Source: Alteromonas macleodii (GTDB lineage Bacteria > Pseudomonadota > Gammaproteobacteria > Enterobacterales > Alteromonadaceae). Taken from it: DNA of 64,000 bases. Positions 40,455 to 51,146 of the stretch are shown here, one piece after another. The stretch spans positions 2,438,333-2,502,332 of the forward strand of contig NZ_LR812090.1 of the NCBI RefSeq assembly GCF_903772925.1, written 5' to 3'. The position numbers and the translations under genes are program-made. Each line of letters starts with the position of its first letter. Position 1 is the first letter of the stretch. The notes below the pieces were generated by a model that had not been told where the DNA came from, made no database searches, and was given only the letters and a program-made list of their open reading frames with translations.

Positions 40455-41678
40455 ATGGCTGATTTTTATCAAAATGGTGTGGTTACTACGTTACATAATT
40501 TGGCTCGTCGTCCTACCGAAGAGCTAGAAACAGAGCTTTTACAGTTTTCACAAAAGCGCCCTATGGCACTTATTCTTCCCTCGCTGTTTTCAGAACTAGA
40601 AGGTGATGCACTTCCGCATATTGTTAACGAACTCACTGGCGTTCCCTATTTATCAGAAATTGTAATTGGCCTAGACCGAGCCAATGAAGAACAGTACAAA
40701 CACGCGCTTAAGTTCTTTGGAAAGCTACCTCAGCACCACAGAGTACTTTGGAACGATGGTCCGCGTCTTAAAGCGCTTGACGAAGAACTTCAGTCTCAGG
40801 GTCTAGCACCTAAAGAGTTAGGTAAAGGCCGTAATGTGTGGTACTGCATGGGCTATGTATTAGCGTCTAACAGAGCAGAATCTGTAGCATTACACGATTG
40901 CGACATTGTTACTTACAACAAAGACTTGCTTGCCAAGCTTATTTACCCTGTCGCTAACCCTATGTTCAACTATGAATTTTGTAAGGGGTACTATGCTCGT
41001 GTAGCTAACGGCAAAATTAATGGTCGTGTTTCACGTCTTCTGGTCACTCCCCTACTTCGCGCACTAAAACGCATTATGGGTGATAACGAGTACCTGGAGT
41101 TTATGGACAGCTTCCGCTACCCACTTGCAGGTGAATTTTCGTTTAGAAGGGATGTATTAAATGATATTCGTATACCAAGCGACTGGGGCTTAGAGATTGG
41201 CGTGTTGTCGGAAATGCACCGCAACTATTCACACAATCGTCTGTGCCAAGCAGATATATGCGATATTTATGACCATAAACACCAAGACCTTTCGCTTAAT
41301 AATGACCAAGGTGGTTTGTCTAAAATGTCTATCGACATTACAAAGGCAATTTTCAGAAAGCTAGCTACGCAAGGCTACACGTTTAGCAATGAGATGTTCC
41401 GTTCGATTAAAGCGACCTATTTCAGAATTGCGCTAGACTTTATAGAGACTTATCACAATGATGCGGTAATGAATGGACTGAACTTAGACATTCATAGTGA
41501 AGAAAAAGCGGTAGAGATGTTCGCCAGCAATATAATGAAAGCGGGGCAAAACTTCTTAGAAAACCCGATGGAAACACCGTTTATACCAAGCTGGAACCGT
41601 GTAACCAGTGCGGTGCCAGATATTTTAGAACGACTATTAGAAGCGGTTGAAGCCGATACTGCAGAATATATGGAGTAA
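40455..41678 (+). CDS. gpgS: Glucosyl-3-phosphoglycerate synthase, GT81
   Basis: Transfers glucose from a nucleotide-glucose to 3-phosphoglycerate. The 407-aa protein starts [25 protein letters not shown], typical for Gpg[11 protein letters not shown] (about 151-160) provides the metal-binding DxD-like motif; [35 protein letters not shown] is the acceptor-side signature. AGGAGG is a near-perfect ribosome site 7 bases before the ATG, stronger than its neighbours'. Product feeds the phosphatase encoded just upstream. Confidence 0.92.
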   Translation: MADFYQNGVVTTLHNLARRPTEELETELLQFSQKRPMALILPSLFSELEGDALPHIVNELTGVPYLSEIVIGLDRANEEQYKHALKFFGKLPQHHRVLWNDGPRLKALDEELQSQGLAPKELGKGRNVWYCMGYVLASNRAESVALHDCDIVTYNKDLLAKLIYPVANPMFNYEFCKGYYARVANGKINGRVSRLLVTPLLRALKRIMGDNEYLEFMDSFRYPLAGEFSFRRDVLNDIRIPSDWGLEIGVLSEMHRNYSHNRLCQADICDIYDHKHQDLSLNNDQGGLSKMSIDITKAIFRKLATQGYTFSNEMFRSIKATYFRIALDFIETYHNDAVMNGLNLDIHSEEKAVEMFASNIMKAGQNFLENPMETPFIPSWNRVTSAVPDILERLLEAVEADTAEYME

Positions 41679-41683
41679 GTAAT

Positions 41684-43438
41684 ATGGCATGGGAGCATCT
41701 CCATGACAAAGTAAAACACCATTTAGAAAGCATTTATGCTGATGTAGCGCTAGACGTCTCTTACGAGACGCTAGCCACTGAACTAATGAATACAATAGGC
41801 ATTCAGCAGCAAACCGACATTGCGTCACCTAAGTCACATCACAATTATTGGGATGAAGATGACATCATCATGATTACCTATGGTGATAGCGTTATTGACG
41901 ACGACGAGCGCCCGCTGGTTACATTGAACAAGTTTCTTCATCGCTACTGTAGGAATACGGTGAACAATGTGCATATCTTGCCATTTTTTCCGTACAGTTC
42001 AGACGATGGATTCTCGGTTATCGATTATTCCACTGTGAACGAATCTTTAGGCTCGTGGGACGATATTGAAGCCATAGCCGCTGATTACGGACTAATGACA
42101 GATTTAGTGATCAATCATTGCTCTGCAAGAAGCGTGTGGTTCGATAACTTTATCAAAGGCGAAGGTCCGGGATCTGACTTTTTCTTTACAGCCGACCCCA
42201 GCGATGACTTATCTATGGTGACGCGCCCTCGTGTGTCGCCACTACTTCGCGAAACAGAAACTGCAAACGGTACTAAACACGTTTGGTGTACCTTTAGTCA
42301 CGACCAAGTCGATTTTGACTTTAGAAACCCGAAAGTACTGCTGGCCTTTATTGATATTATTAAGCTTTACATCGACAAAGGCGCTAAGATTTTCCGTTTG
42401 GATGCCGTTGCATTTCTTTGGAAAATTGTAGGTACAAACTGTATCAACTTATTCCAAACCCATGAGGTTATTCGCTTGATAAGAACCCTTATTGAGCATG
42501 TGGACCCATCCATCATAATCATTACCGAGACCAATATTCCTAACAGGGAAAACTTGACGTATTTTGGTAATGCAAACGAAGCTCACGCTATTTACAACTT
42601 TTCACTACCGCCTTTGCTTGTAAACACCTTGGTGACTGGTGATTGCTCGTACTTGAAAAGTTGGATGATGAGTATGCCGCCGGCGCAAAACGGCACAGCC
42701 TATTTCAACTTTATTGCATCCCACGATGGTATTGGACTTCGCCCAGCAGAAGGCTTACTTTCTGAAGAGGAAATATCTGACTTAGTGCATGCCATGCAGC
42801 ATTTTGGTGGAAAAGTATCGTGGCGCGCATCTGAGCACGGACAGCAAAAACCTTACGAGATCAATATTACGCTATTTGACGCTCTTCAAGGCACTATCAA
42901 AGGTCCGGACAAATATCAGGTTGACCGCTTTATCTGCGCCCACGCCATTATGTTAGGTATGGAGGGTATTCCAGGTATTTACATCCACAGTTTACTTGGT
43001 ACATCTAACGATTATGAAAAAGTTGCTAATACCGGCCAAAATCGCTCTATAAATAGAAAACGCTGGGACTTTAGCGAACTTGAGGCGCTGTTAGACTCGC
43101 CTTTCTCTCAACATCATAAAGTACTAACGCGGATCTCGCAGCTTATACGCATACGTAAAGCACAGCCTGCATTCCACCCCAACGCCACGCAGTTTACACT
43201 ACAACTAAATAATCAACTGTTTGGCTATTGGCGTCAAAGCTTGGACAGAAAACAAAGTATTTTCTGTATTAGTAATATTTCAGATGAAGAACAAACTATT
43301 CTGCTGTCGGACATTAACCTTATTGGTACCGATAACTGGATTGACCTTATCACCCGTGATGAAATAGCACTATCCAGCGGTTTCTTACAAATGAAGCCTT
43401 ATCAAGTACTTTGGATCAGCAACCAAGATTTTGAGTAA
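41684..43438 (+). CDS. GH13_18 phosphorylase, probable glucosylglycerate phosphorylase
   Basis: A 584-aa alpha-amylase-superfamily enzyme of the sucrose phosphorylase type. The nucleophile is in [18 protein letters not shown], the acid/base in [18 protein letters not shown], and [15 protein letters not shown] holds the transition-state aspartate. Sucrose phosphorylases proper and glucosylglycerate phosphorylases share this fold; the operon with gpgS, its phosphatase and a glycerate kinase favours glucosylglycerate plus phosphate giving glucose 1-phosphate and glycerate. Starts 5 bp after gpgS. Confidence 0.85.
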   Translation: MAWEHLHDKVKHHLESIYADVALDVSYETLATELMNTIGIQQQTDIASPKSHHNYWDEDDIIMITYGDSVIDDDERPLVTLNKFLHRYCRNTVNNVHILPFFPYSSDDGFSVIDYSTVNESLGSWDDIEAIAADYGLMTDLVINHCSARSVWFDNFIKGEGPGSDFFFTADPSDDLSMVTRPRVSPLLRETETANGTKHVWCTFSHDQVDFDFRNPKVLLAFIDIIKLYIDKGAKIFRLDAVAFLWKIVGTNCINLFQTHEVIRLIRTLIEHVDPSIIIITETNIPNRENLTYFGNANEAHAIYNFSLPPLLVNTLVTGDCSYLKSWMMSMPPAQNGTAYFNFIASHDGIGLRPAEGLLSEEEISDLVHAMQHFGGKVSWRASEHGQQKPYEINITLFDALQGTIKGPDKYQVDRFICAHAIMLGMEGIPGIYIHSLLGTSNDYEKVANTGQNRSINRKRWDFSELEALLDSPFSQHHKVLTRISQLIRIRKAQPAFHPNATQFTLQLNNQLFGYWRQSLDRKQSIFCISNISDEEQTILLSDINLIGTDNWIDLITRDEIALSSGFLQMKPYQVLWISNQDFE

Positions 43439-43531
43439 ATAGTTTACAAAATTTAGGTGGCTAATAAATCTTCCGCGGTACGGATACTGCGGTGTTATGA
43501 TTATCACATTCGTTAGTTAATCAAGTTTGTA

Positions 43532-44203
43532 ATGCAAGAAATTAATACCTTTCTTTTCGACTTAGACGGCACGCTGGTCGATTCTGTGCCAGATTTGGCT
43601 ACAGCCCTTAATAAGATGCTAAGTGATTATCGACTACCAACTTATGACGAGCACGTTATACGACACTGGGTGGGAAATGGCGCCCGGGTTTTAGTGGAAC
43701 GCGGGTTAAGTGGGGATACGAAAATAAACCACAACCGTAATCAATTAGAGGTTGATACTGCGTTAGATAAATTTCTTTTCTATTATCGAACGTTAGAAAC
43801 TAAAAGTACTGTGCTTTACGATGGTGTTTTTGACACGCTACATGCGTTAAAACAGCGTGGTTATACGCTAGTATTGATAACTAACAAGCCTTCAGAGTTT
43901 ATTGAGCCTATTTTGTCTTCATTCTCGTTGTCGTCTCTGTTTTCACTTACTATCGGCGGTGACAGTTTAGCGGAGAAAAAGCCGTCTGCCCTGCCCCTTT
44001 TATACGCCTGCGAACAGTTTACGATTTCACCTTCACAGTGTGTAATGGTAGGCGATTCCAAAAATGATATTCTTGCTGCAAAGGCAGCCAACATAAAAAG
44101 TATTGGCCTTACCTATGGGTACAATTACGGCGAAAGTATTGCGACCTATCAGCCTGACTGGGTGTTCGACAATTTTAATGACATACTAACGACGCTTAGC
44201 TAA
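43532..44203 (+). CDS. gph: Phosphoglycolate phosphatase-like HAD hydrolase
   Basis: A 223-aa HAD hydrolase. FLFDLDGTLVDSVPDLATALNKML (D10, D12) with the following LPTYDEHVIRHWVGNGARVLVERGL cap is the Gph signature; LITNKP and MVGDSKNDILAAKAANIKSIGLTYGYNYGE are motifs II and IV. It removes phosphate from 2-phosphoglycolate formed during DNA repair or oxygenation. It stands 93 bp after the glucosylglycerate operon and may or may not be co-transcribed. Confidence 0.88.
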   Translation: MQEINTFLFDLDGTLVDSVPDLATALNKMLSDYRLPTYDEHVIRHWVGNGARVLVERGLSGDTKINHNRNQLEVDTALDKFLFYYRTLETKSTVLYDGVFDTLHALKQRGYTLVLITNKPSEFIEPILSSFSLSSLFSLTIGGDSLAEKKPSALPLLYACEQFTISPSQCVMVGDSKNDILAAKAANIKSIGLTYGYNYGESIATYQPDWVFDNFNDILTTLS

Positions 44204-44428
44204 CTTGTTTATTTAAATAAACTAATTGATTTTTAACAGAAGACTGATGATACTCTCCGAGCTATTGAGAAAGGGACTTCCGTAGACAGTTAGGATGAAA
44301 CCAACACTGTTTCATCAAACTCAATTGCGTTCTGGTTATCAATGTATAACTTCCCTTTCTTGCAGCCTCAATGCTTATGCATTTTGAAAATCATCAGAAT
44401 AATAAAAGTTAATTGAAAAGGAATAATT

Positions 44429-44935
44429 ATGTTTAAAAAGGCACTTTTAGCTGCAGCGTTAGTATCTGTTTCTATGTCCGCATCAGCGAACTGGGTTTTG
44501 GGAGTGAGTTATAGCAATTTATCAGACAGCGACGGTGATATTGATATTAGCCTTGGTGGTATCGTAGCGTCAGCAGGTTACAAATACGCGGTTAACCAAA
44601 CGTTTTCACTCGTTCCTGAGCTAAGATACGGCATTGGCGTTAGCGACGACGAGATCTTTGGTGTAGATCTGGAATTAGATTCGTTTTACGCACTTTCACT
44701 TAGAGGTGAGTTTGACGTAACTGAAAATGTTTACGCTTATATCGCTCCTTCTTACGGTAAACTTGAAGTAACAGCCAGCGCGGGGGGATTTTCTGAATCT
44801 GACACATCAGATTGGGAATTTGGGATTGGTGGCGGCTTAGGCTATAAGTTTAATCCAACCACATCAGCTGAGGTTTCTTACGAGTCATTTGATGGTACAG
44901 ACGTACTTAGCATCGGCGCCAAATTCGCATTCTAA
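44429..44935 (+). CDS. Small outer-membrane beta-barrel protein
   Basis: A 168-aa protein with a signal peptide (residues 1-20, cleavage after MSASA). The mature part alternates hydrophobic and polar residues in eight short strands, has glycine-rich turns, and ends SIGAKFAF with C-terminal phenylalanine, the signature recognised by the BAM complex. It resembles OmpA/OmpW-like 8-strand barrels of the outer-membrane beta-barrel superfamily. AAAGGAATA precedes the ATG. Monocistronic; function unknown. Confidence 0.85.
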   Translation: MFKKALLAAALVSVSMSASANWVLGVSYSNLSDSDGDIDISLGGIVASAGYKYAVNQTFSLVPELRYGIGVSDDEIFGVDLELDSFYALSLRGEFDVTENVYAYIAPSYGKLEVTASAGGFSESDTSDWEFGIGGGLGYKFNPTTSAEVSYESFDGTDVLSIGAKFAF

Positions 44936-45131
44936 TTCTCTAATCGGTGAGTGGTGGAGTAAATAGATTCTTCGTCACTCACGGATAACGACGTAAATCA
45001 GCTTCAACATTCTTCTTCGCATCCTTCATTTCATTTTTGCCAACATTCTCTTATTTCACGCTTTAACCTTTGGTATAAGGGTGTTTTTTCTGTAATATCC
45101 GCCTGTTAAATAATTAATTGGAGTTGTTGGT

Positions 45132-46346
45132 ATGTCATCTAAATGGCTTTCACTTGAAGAAGCCCTTACTAAAGCGCTTAACGCAGCAAAAGCGATAAAC
45201 GACATTGAACAAGTGAGTATTTTTGACGCCAACAACCGCATCTTGGCCGAAGATGTTGTTGCACACATCAATGTTCCACCTTGGGACAACTCGGCGATGG
45301 ACGGCTACGCCGTTAACGTTGAGGACCTTTCTAATAGCGCTGAGCTTGAAGTACAAGGTGTTATTACCGCAGGTATGAGCGCTGACGAGCCGCTTGTAAA
45401 TGGCAAAGCGTTTAAAATAATGACTGGCGCACCTATTCCGGATAATGCCAATGCCGTCGTGATGGTAGAAAATACTGAAAATCGCGACGAAGTTGTAGTC
45501 ATAAACAAACTTCCTTCTGCGAAAGAGAATATTCGCAAAAAAGCCAATGATATTGCCTGTGGCGATACGCTAATCAGCGAGGGCACCCGCCTTCACGCCG
45601 AGCACCTTATGTTGCTTTCCTCTCAAGGAAAAAGCACCGTAGCCGTTTACCGAAAGCTTCGCGTTGGGGTGGTAGCAACCGGTTCGGAACTTGCCGCCCC
45701 TGGTGACGCCCTTAAACCAACGCAAATTTTCGAGTCGAACCGCGTTGGCGTGAGCAGTATATTACGCAATGAAAACGTAGAACTTGTAGATTTCGGAATT
45801 GTGGAAGATGACGAAGCTTCCTTGCGTACGCTATTTATTGAAGCCAGCGAGCGTGTTGACGTGATGGTAAGTAGCGGTGGTGTTTCAGTTGGTGACGCAG
45901 ACTACGTAAAAGATATCATCGCTGAACTAGGCACTATCGATTTTTGGAAAGTCGCGGTTAAACCGGGCAAACCTTTCGCTTTAGGCAAAATTAATAATAC
46001 CTTGTTTTGTGGTTTACCGGGCAACCCCGTATCTTCATTTGTCACTGCTAAGTTACTGGTTGTACCCGTTATCAAGAAAATGCAAGGCCAAGCACAAAGC
46101 CACGAGCCGTTTTTTGTGAACGCGACTATTACCACATCACTTAAGCGCCGAGCGGGTCGACGAGATTTCCAGCGTGCAACTATGGTGAGAAACAACCAAG
46201 GAGAATGGGAAGTCACACCGTTTAAATCACAAAGTTCTGGTGTGATGACGTCAATCACCTCTGCCAACTGCCTTATGGTAGTGCATGAGGATATCAGCGA
46301 GCTGAAACCTGGTGACACGGTTCCCGTTATGCCACTGCATTTTTAA
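45132..46346 (+). CDS. moeA: Molybdopterin molybdenumtransferase
   Basis: Inserts molybdate into adenylylated molybdopterin, the last step of molybdenum cofactor synthesis. The 404-aa protein has VPPWDNSAMDGYAVN (about 39-53), MTGAPIPDNANAVVMVEN, VATGSEL and SSGGVSVGDADYVKDI, and FALGKINNTLFCGLPGNPVSSFVTAKLLV. AATTGGAGTT gives a ribosome site. A MocA-like gene lies 1.6 kb downstream, suggesting shared cofactor use. Confidence 0.95.
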   Translation: MSSKWLSLEEALTKALNAAKAINDIEQVSIFDANNRILAEDVVAHINVPPWDNSAMDGYAVNVEDLSNSAELEVQGVITAGMSADEPLVNGKAFKIMTGAPIPDNANAVVMVENTENRDEVVVINKLPSAKENIRKKANDIACGDTLISEGTRLHAEHLMLLSSQGKSTVAVYRKLRVGVVATGSELAAPGDALKPTQIFESNRVGVSSILRNENVELVDFGIVEDDEASLRTLFIEASERVDVMVSSGGVSVGDADYVKDIIAELGTIDFWKVAVKPGKPFALGKINNTLFCGLPGNPVSSFVTAKLLVVPVIKKMQGQAQSHEPFFVNATITTSLKRRAGRRDFQRATMVRNNQGEWEVTPFKSQSSGVMTSITSANCLMVVHEDISELKPGDTVPVMPLHF

Positions 46347-46499
46347 AACGGCTGTTGTTTAAACGCTTTACGTTAGATAACTTTTTTCGCGATTCGGTTT
46401 TGCTTCTGTATTTACCAAGAAACAATTATCAAAGCACTACGCGAAACAATTAGCCATTATCCTCGTCGCTCTTGGCGACTTATATAGAGACACATTACC

Positions 46500-47873
46500 G
46501 TGAATAAGAAACGCTTTCTTGTAGAAGGAAGAGATATTTTAAAGCTTGCGTGGCCATTGCTAGTTGCGCAAATTACACAGATGCTAATGGGCGTAAGCGA
46601 TACCATTATGGCGGGGCGTTATAGCGCTACCGACATGGCAGCAGTGGCCCTTGGGTTTAGCATAACCGTACCACTTCTGTGTTTTATACAAGGTATAGCC
46701 CTTGCGCTTCCCCCTATTATTTCACGGTTACAGGGTAACAAAAGTATTAGCAGCATTGCTGATGCCAGCCAGCAAGCAGGCTACCTGATCTTCTTTGTAG
46801 GACTGGTAATAGCAGGGTTAATTCCCTTCAATGAAAATATGGTAGCGCTTTTTCCCATGGCGCCTGAACTGCACAGCATAACCGTAGACTACGTGCTTTA
46901 CGTGCTATTTGCCATGCCGGGTTTTGCTTTGTACCAATGGCTTAGAAATTATTGTGAAGGCTTAGGTAAAACCAAGCCAACGATGATCATTACCGTAATT
47001 GGCTTGATGGCTAACATTGTTGGAAACTACCTATTTATTTACGGTGTTGGCCCACTGCCTGCCATGGGCGGCGCTGGTTGTGGTATTGCTACTGGCATCG
47101 TTATTTACACTATGCTGATTGCAACCTTCATCTATGTGCGCTTCGCCCCTGCTCTGCAAAAATACAATTTGTTTAGTCAGCTGTACACGCCAAACATGGT
47201 AACCATAAGCCGAACTTTTAAAATGGGCTTGCCTATTGCCATGACGATTTTGTTCGAAGTAACGCTGTTTTCAGTAGTTGCATTGTTATTAGCACCATTT
47301 GGTGCCACCACGGTAGCTGCCCACCAAGTAGCCCTGAATTTCTCGGCGCTTATGTTTATGTTTCCTATGAGTATTGGGATGGCTGCCGCCATCCGCATTG
47401 GGTATCGCATTGGGCAAAGAAATCAGCGTCAGGCTAAAATAGCAGCCCGTACTGCTATTCTTATCGGCTTTTTCACCTCAGCATGTACGGCGAGCTTCAC
47501 TCTGCTGGCTAAAGGTTTCATTATTGGGCTATATACCAGCGACGATGCTGTTTACACGTTAGCTAACGCGCTACTCATATATGCTGCCCTGTTTCAGCTA
47601 TCAGACGCCGTTCAGGTTATCTCTGCCAATGCATTACGCGGATACAAAGACACTACAGCGATGTTTATCATTACCTTTGTGTCGTACTGGTTAATAGGTC
47701 TTCCTACGGGTGTCGTGTTGGGAAGAACAGACTGGATAACGGCTGAGCCGATGGCTGCAGCAGGGTTCTGGATTGGATTTATCGTAGGCTTAAGTGCGGC
47801 AGCAGTAATGCTAGGCGCGCGCCTTCTTCATATTCAAAGGCCAAGTGCAGCTCACCGCTTAGCGAGTGCTTAA
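46500..47873 (+). CDS. MATE-family multidrug/toxin efflux transporter
   Basis: Twelve-helix inner-membrane protein of 457 aa. ILKLAWPLLVAQITQMLMGVSDTIMAGRYS at the N-terminus, PLPAMGGAGCGIATGIV, VAAHQVALNFSALMFMFPMSIGMAAAIRIGYRIGQ in the second half are typical of NorM-like MATE proteins exchanging cations for drugs. It begins with GTG at 46500; the substrate is unknown. Confidence 0.92.
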   Translation: MNKKRFLVEGRDILKLAWPLLVAQITQMLMGVSDTIMAGRYSATDMAAVALGFSITVPLLCFIQGIALALPPIISRLQGNKSISSIADASQQAGYLIFFVGLVIAGLIPFNENMVALFPMAPELHSITVDYVLYVLFAMPGFALYQWLRNYCEGLGKTKPTMIITVIGLMANIVGNYLFIYGVGPLPAMGGAGCGIATGIVIYTMLIATFIYVRFAPALQKYNLFSQLYTPNMVTISRTFKMGLPIAMTILFEVTLFSVVALLLAPFGATTVAAHQVALNFSALMFMFPMSIGMAAAIRIGYRIGQRNQRQAKIAARTAILIGFFTSACTASFTLLAKGFIIGLYTSDDAVYTLANALLIYAALFQLSDAVQVISANALRGYKDTTAMFIITFVSYWLIGLPTGVVLGRTDWITAEPMAAAGFWIGFIVGLSAAAVMLGARLLHIQRPSAAHRLASA

Positions 47874-47932
47874 ACAGACTTATTAGCGAAGGCTACCTAA
47901 AAAGCACTGGAAACTGGAAACTGTAAAAAGGG

Positions 47933-48718
47933 CTAGTCTGGCTTTTTGACATTTTCCCAATCTTGCGGGGTGTCTATATCAAATTGTGCATTGGGTATAG
48001 ACACGGCCTTTACTTTCCCTAACTTCGCATACTTTTTAATAATTGGCTTAGCGCCAGTATCTCCCTGTAGCGCTAATAATTCGCTAAACATTTCCTCTGG
48101 GAAAATGGCAGGCACTGTTAACCGGCTATTAGGTTTTCCATCCTTCTGCCCATCGCTCTGCCCGTCCTTCTCCCCATGCTTCTGCCACTCGCTACACACT
48201 ATGTGGTTTGGATAAGCTTTAGAAGCATCAATAAGGCGGATAAGGTCTTGAGTGTTAAGGCTTGGTAAGTCAGCGAGGGTAAAAAGCACATGTGAAGGCT
48301 TGGTGGCCAAAGACTCTGCTTCTGGTAGAGACGAATTTGGAAGCGAAGATGGTGAAAGCGACGTTTCTGGCCGCAATGCTAGGCTCAATAGATGTGAAAG
48401 CCCACTGCGAATGCTTGATGCTATCCCCTCTTCCCACTGCCTATTGTGTATCACCTCAATAGGAGTTTCAGTTAGACCACAAAAAGCTTCAGCTAATTGC
48501 GAACTCACGCTGTCGTGCCATTTACCTACCACCACCGTGACTGGATGTTTACTCGTTGACCGTATTGCATCGCGAGCGCGAATAACTTCGGTAGCACTGT
48601 GCTGAACAAGCGGTAATTTTGTAACAGGATGCTCTGATAAGAGCTTGTTACCGGCATAGCGGGAACTTTGCCCGCCTGCGAGTAAAACAAAAGCTAAGCG
48701 ATAAACATCCGAACTCAA
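47933..48718 (-). CDS. MocA-like molybdenum cofactor nucleotidyltransferase
   Basis: A 261-aa NTP-transferase fold protein. The nucleotide loop LLAGGQSSRYAGNKLL (residues 12-27) and FTLADLPSLNTQDLIRLID (around 145-163) match MocA/MobA-like enzymes that add cytidylate or guanylate to molybdopterin. There is a low-complexity insertion between about 120 and 140 (SPSSLPNSSLPE) and a charged GEKDGQSDGQKDGK insert near 185, both absent from usual family members. Near moeA and a MoxR/VWA pair. Confidence 0.85.
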   Translation of the reverse strand: MSSDVYRLAFVLLAGGQSSRYAGNKLLSEHPVTKLPLVQHSATEVIRARDAIRSTSKHPVTVVVGKWHDSVSSQLAEAFCGLTETPIEVIHNRQWEEGIASSIRSGLSHLLSLALRPETSLSPSSLPNSSLPEAESLATKPSHVLFTLADLPSLNTQDLIRLIDASKAYPNHIVCSEWQKHGEKDGQSDGQKDGKPNSRLTVPAIFPEEMFSELLALQGDTGAKPIIKKYAKLGKVKAVSIPNAQFDIDTPQDWENVKKPD

Positions 48719-48857
48719 TGTAACACCTATTGGTTAAAGCGCGTAATCAAAACAGACGCAAAATAACTAACGTCGCAATAAAACGCACTTTTTTGTTAAC
48801 GCGCTTGTGCCAAGGCAGTATACGGGTGTGCATAATAGCCTTGCTCCCTTAAATGAC

Positions 48858-50039
48858 TCAACGGCTTCGACTAAGCCCTTTAATCGCTTCCGTCAACCCT
48901 TCAAGGGTCAGCCCATACATTCTGTCTTCCATTATTTCGCGAATAATTTTTATAGACGAATAATACGGCCAATAATTTTCAGGCTGAGGGTTAAGCCACA
49001 CCGCGTTATTAAAGTGGTTTAACAAACGCTGCATCCATACACTACCAGGCTCTTCATTCCAATGCTCTACACTGCCCCCTGGGTAGGTAATTTCATACGG
49101 CCCCATGGTAGCGTCACCTACAAAGATAACCTTATAGTCTTTACCGTAGCGATGAATGATATCCCAGATTGGGATACGCTCTTTATTGCGGCGAAGATTA
49201 TCTTTCCACACTTCTTCATACACGCAATTATGAAAGTAAAAGTACTCAAGGTACTTAAACTCGGTCTGCACTGCTGAAAAAAGCTCTTGGGTGCTTTTTA
49301 CGTGAGGGTCCATAGAGCCCCCCACATCAAAGAACATCAACACTTTTACCGCATTATGACGCTCTGGCGCCATATGAATATCAAGCAAGCCACCTTTTTT
49401 TGCGGTTTCGCCTATCGTCGTAGGCACATCTAGGTGCTCGCTGGCACCCGTGCGAGCAAACTTGCGCAGCTTTCTTAGCGCCACTTTAATGTTACGCGTA
49501 CCCAGCTCAACATCTGAACTTAAGTTTTTGAACTCACGCTTATCCCACACTTTAGCCGCCGAGAACTTTCTATTCCCTTTTTGCCCTATTCGCACGCCTT
49601 CTGGGTTGTCGCCATAGGCTCCAAATGGCGAGGTACCGCCCGTGCCAACCCACTTGTTTCCACCTTGGTGACGTTTTTCTTGTTCTTCTAAACGCTTCTT
49701 CAAGGTTTCCATCAGTTCGTCGAGGCCGCCTGCCTTACGCAGCGCCTCGCGCTCTTCCGGGCTTAAGTTTTTCTCGATTTCCTTACGAAGCCACTCTTCA
49801 GGAATGTCTTTACCGAACAAGTCGATAGACTCTACGCCTTCGAAATACTCAGCAAACGCCCTATCGAACTTATCGTATTGGGTTTCGTCTTTCACCATAA
49901 TGGTACGAGACAAGCTGTAGAAAGCTTCGATGTCGGCGTACACCACGTGATGCTCTAACGCTTTAAGCAAATCAAGCAACTCGCGCAACGTGGTTTTGAC
50001 CTGATATTTTCGCAGCGTATAAAAAAACTGAATAAGCAT
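48858..50039 (-). CDS. VWA-domain protein, CoxE-like partner of MoxR
   Basis: A 393-aa cytoplasmic protein with an N-terminal helical part (FFYTLRKYQVKTTLRELLDLLKAL), a glycine/lysine-rich middle and a C-terminal von Willebrand A domain. The MIDAS motif reads FDVGGSMDPH (about residues 236-245), a DxGxS variant of DxSxS. VWA proteins of this kind work with MoxR ATPases in enzyme maturation, as CoxE does in CO dehydrogenase. Start overlaps the moxR stop by one base (TAATG). Confidence 0.88.
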   Translation of the reverse strand: MLIQFFYTLRKYQVKTTLRELLDLLKALEHHVVYADIEAFYSLSRTIMVKDETQYDKFDRAFAEYFEGVESIDLFGKDIPEEWLRKEIEKNLSPEEREALRKAGGLDELMETLKKRLEEQEKRHQGGNKWVGTGGTSPFGAYGDNPEGVRIGQKGNRKFSAAKVWDKREFKNLSSDVELGTRNIKVALRKLRKFARTGASEHLDVPTTIGETAKKGGLLDIHMAPERHNAVKVLMFFDVGGSMDPHVKSTQELFSAVQTEFKYLEYFYFHNCVYEEVWKDNLRRNKERIPIWDIIHRYGKDYKVIFVGDATMGPYEITYPGGSVEHWNEEPGSVWMQRLLNHFNNAVWLNPQPENYWPYYSSIKIIREIMEDRMYGLTLEGLTEAIKGLSRSR

Positions 50040-50875
50040 TAGCGACGCGCCATAAAGACCAGTTTTTCAAACAAATGAATGTCTTGCTCATTCTTAAGCA
50101 ATGCGCCGTATAATGGCGGTATTGCTGCTTTACCGTCTTTTGAATGCAGCGCTTCTGGTGGAATATCTTCAGCAACCAAAAGCTTCAGCCAGTCGATAAG
50201 TTCAGACGTAGAAGGTTTTTTCTTAAGCCCTGGTACATCGCGAATTTCAAAGAAGGCTTTCAATGCTTCATCAAGCAACTTTTTCTTTAAATCTGGGAAA
50301 TGTACATTAACGATTTCTTGCATTTCCTCTGGATTCGGGAACTGAATGTAGTGGAAAAAACAGCGGCGCAAGAAAGCGTCTGGCAGCTCTTTTTCATTGT
50401 TTGAAGTAATGATTACAATAGGACGCTGTTTCGCGACTACACGCTCTTGTGTTTCATAAACGAAGAACTCCATTTTATCGAGCTCTAGTAATAAATCGTT
50501 AGGAAACTCAATGTCAGCTTTATCAATTTCGTCAATCAAAAGTACCGGGCGCTTTTCTGCGCTAAACGCCTCCCACAACTTGCCTTTTACAATGTAATTG
50601 CTGATATCGTGCACGCGATCATCGCCAAGTTGAGAGTCGCGAAGACGCGATACTGCATCATATTCGTACAATCCTTGCTGCGCTTTGGTGGTTGATTTAA
50701 TGTGCCATTGAATTAACTCGGTACTTAAACTCTCTGCCAACTCTTCAGCTAGCATGGTTTTACCTGTGCCCGGCTCACCCTTGATCAAAAGCGGACGCTC
50801 TAGCGTAATGGCAGCATTAACCGCCAGCTGTAAGTCTTTGGTTGCGATATAATTAGACGTGCCACTAAAAGCCAT
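50039..50875 (-). CDS. MoxR-family AAA+ ATPase
   Basis: A 278-aa AAA+ chaperone. Walker A is KGEPGTGKTML (about residues 32-42), Walker B LLIDEIDKAD (about 99-108), sensor 1 ITSNNEKELPDAFLRRC, typical of the MoxR/CoxD group. ATG 50875 (MAFSGTSNYIATKDLQ) was chosen from homologues and CGGAG 10 bases upstream; the frame is open 12 codons more. Paired with the VWA gene downstream; together they probably remodel a metalloenzyme that is not encoded in this window. Confidence 0.92.
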   Translation of the reverse strand: MAFSGTSNYIATKDLQLAVNAAITLERPLLIKGEPGTGKTMLAEELAESLSTELIQWHIKSTTKAQQGLYEYDAVSRLRDSQLGDDRVHDISNYIVKGKLWEAFSAEKRPVLLIDEIDKADIEFPNDLLLELDKMEFFVYETQERVVAKQRPIVIITSNNEKELPDAFLRRCFFHYIQFPNPEEMQEIVNVHFPDLKKKLLDEALKAFFEIRDVPGLKKKPSTSELIDWLKLLVAEDIPPEALHSKDGKAAIPPLYGALLKNEQDIHLFEKLVFMARR

Positions 50876-51146
50876 TATTGTTGTACTCCGTATAATTTTT
50901 CGTCTTTGCAATTTTAACTATAATATCAAGGCCTTCTCATGATTGCCCATAGATATAACATATAGCTAAAAAGCACTTTGCATTTTACTGATTGGGACCA
51001 ATGATATAGGGGTATGACGAAATCCCCTAATTCAGGCTGTGAATTATTAACTATCACACGCGTTGAATTATTAACTATTAAAAAGGTCGTACAGATCACG
51101 ACAGACGGGGTTTCCTATAAAATAAGGAACGAGGTAAGGATTTATA

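Noticed and set aside
44207..44222. 16-bp palindrome GTTTATTTAAATAAAC after gph
   Set aside because: AT-only palindromes of this size are frequent by chance; no T-run follows and no regulator is known, so it was not called a terminator or operator.
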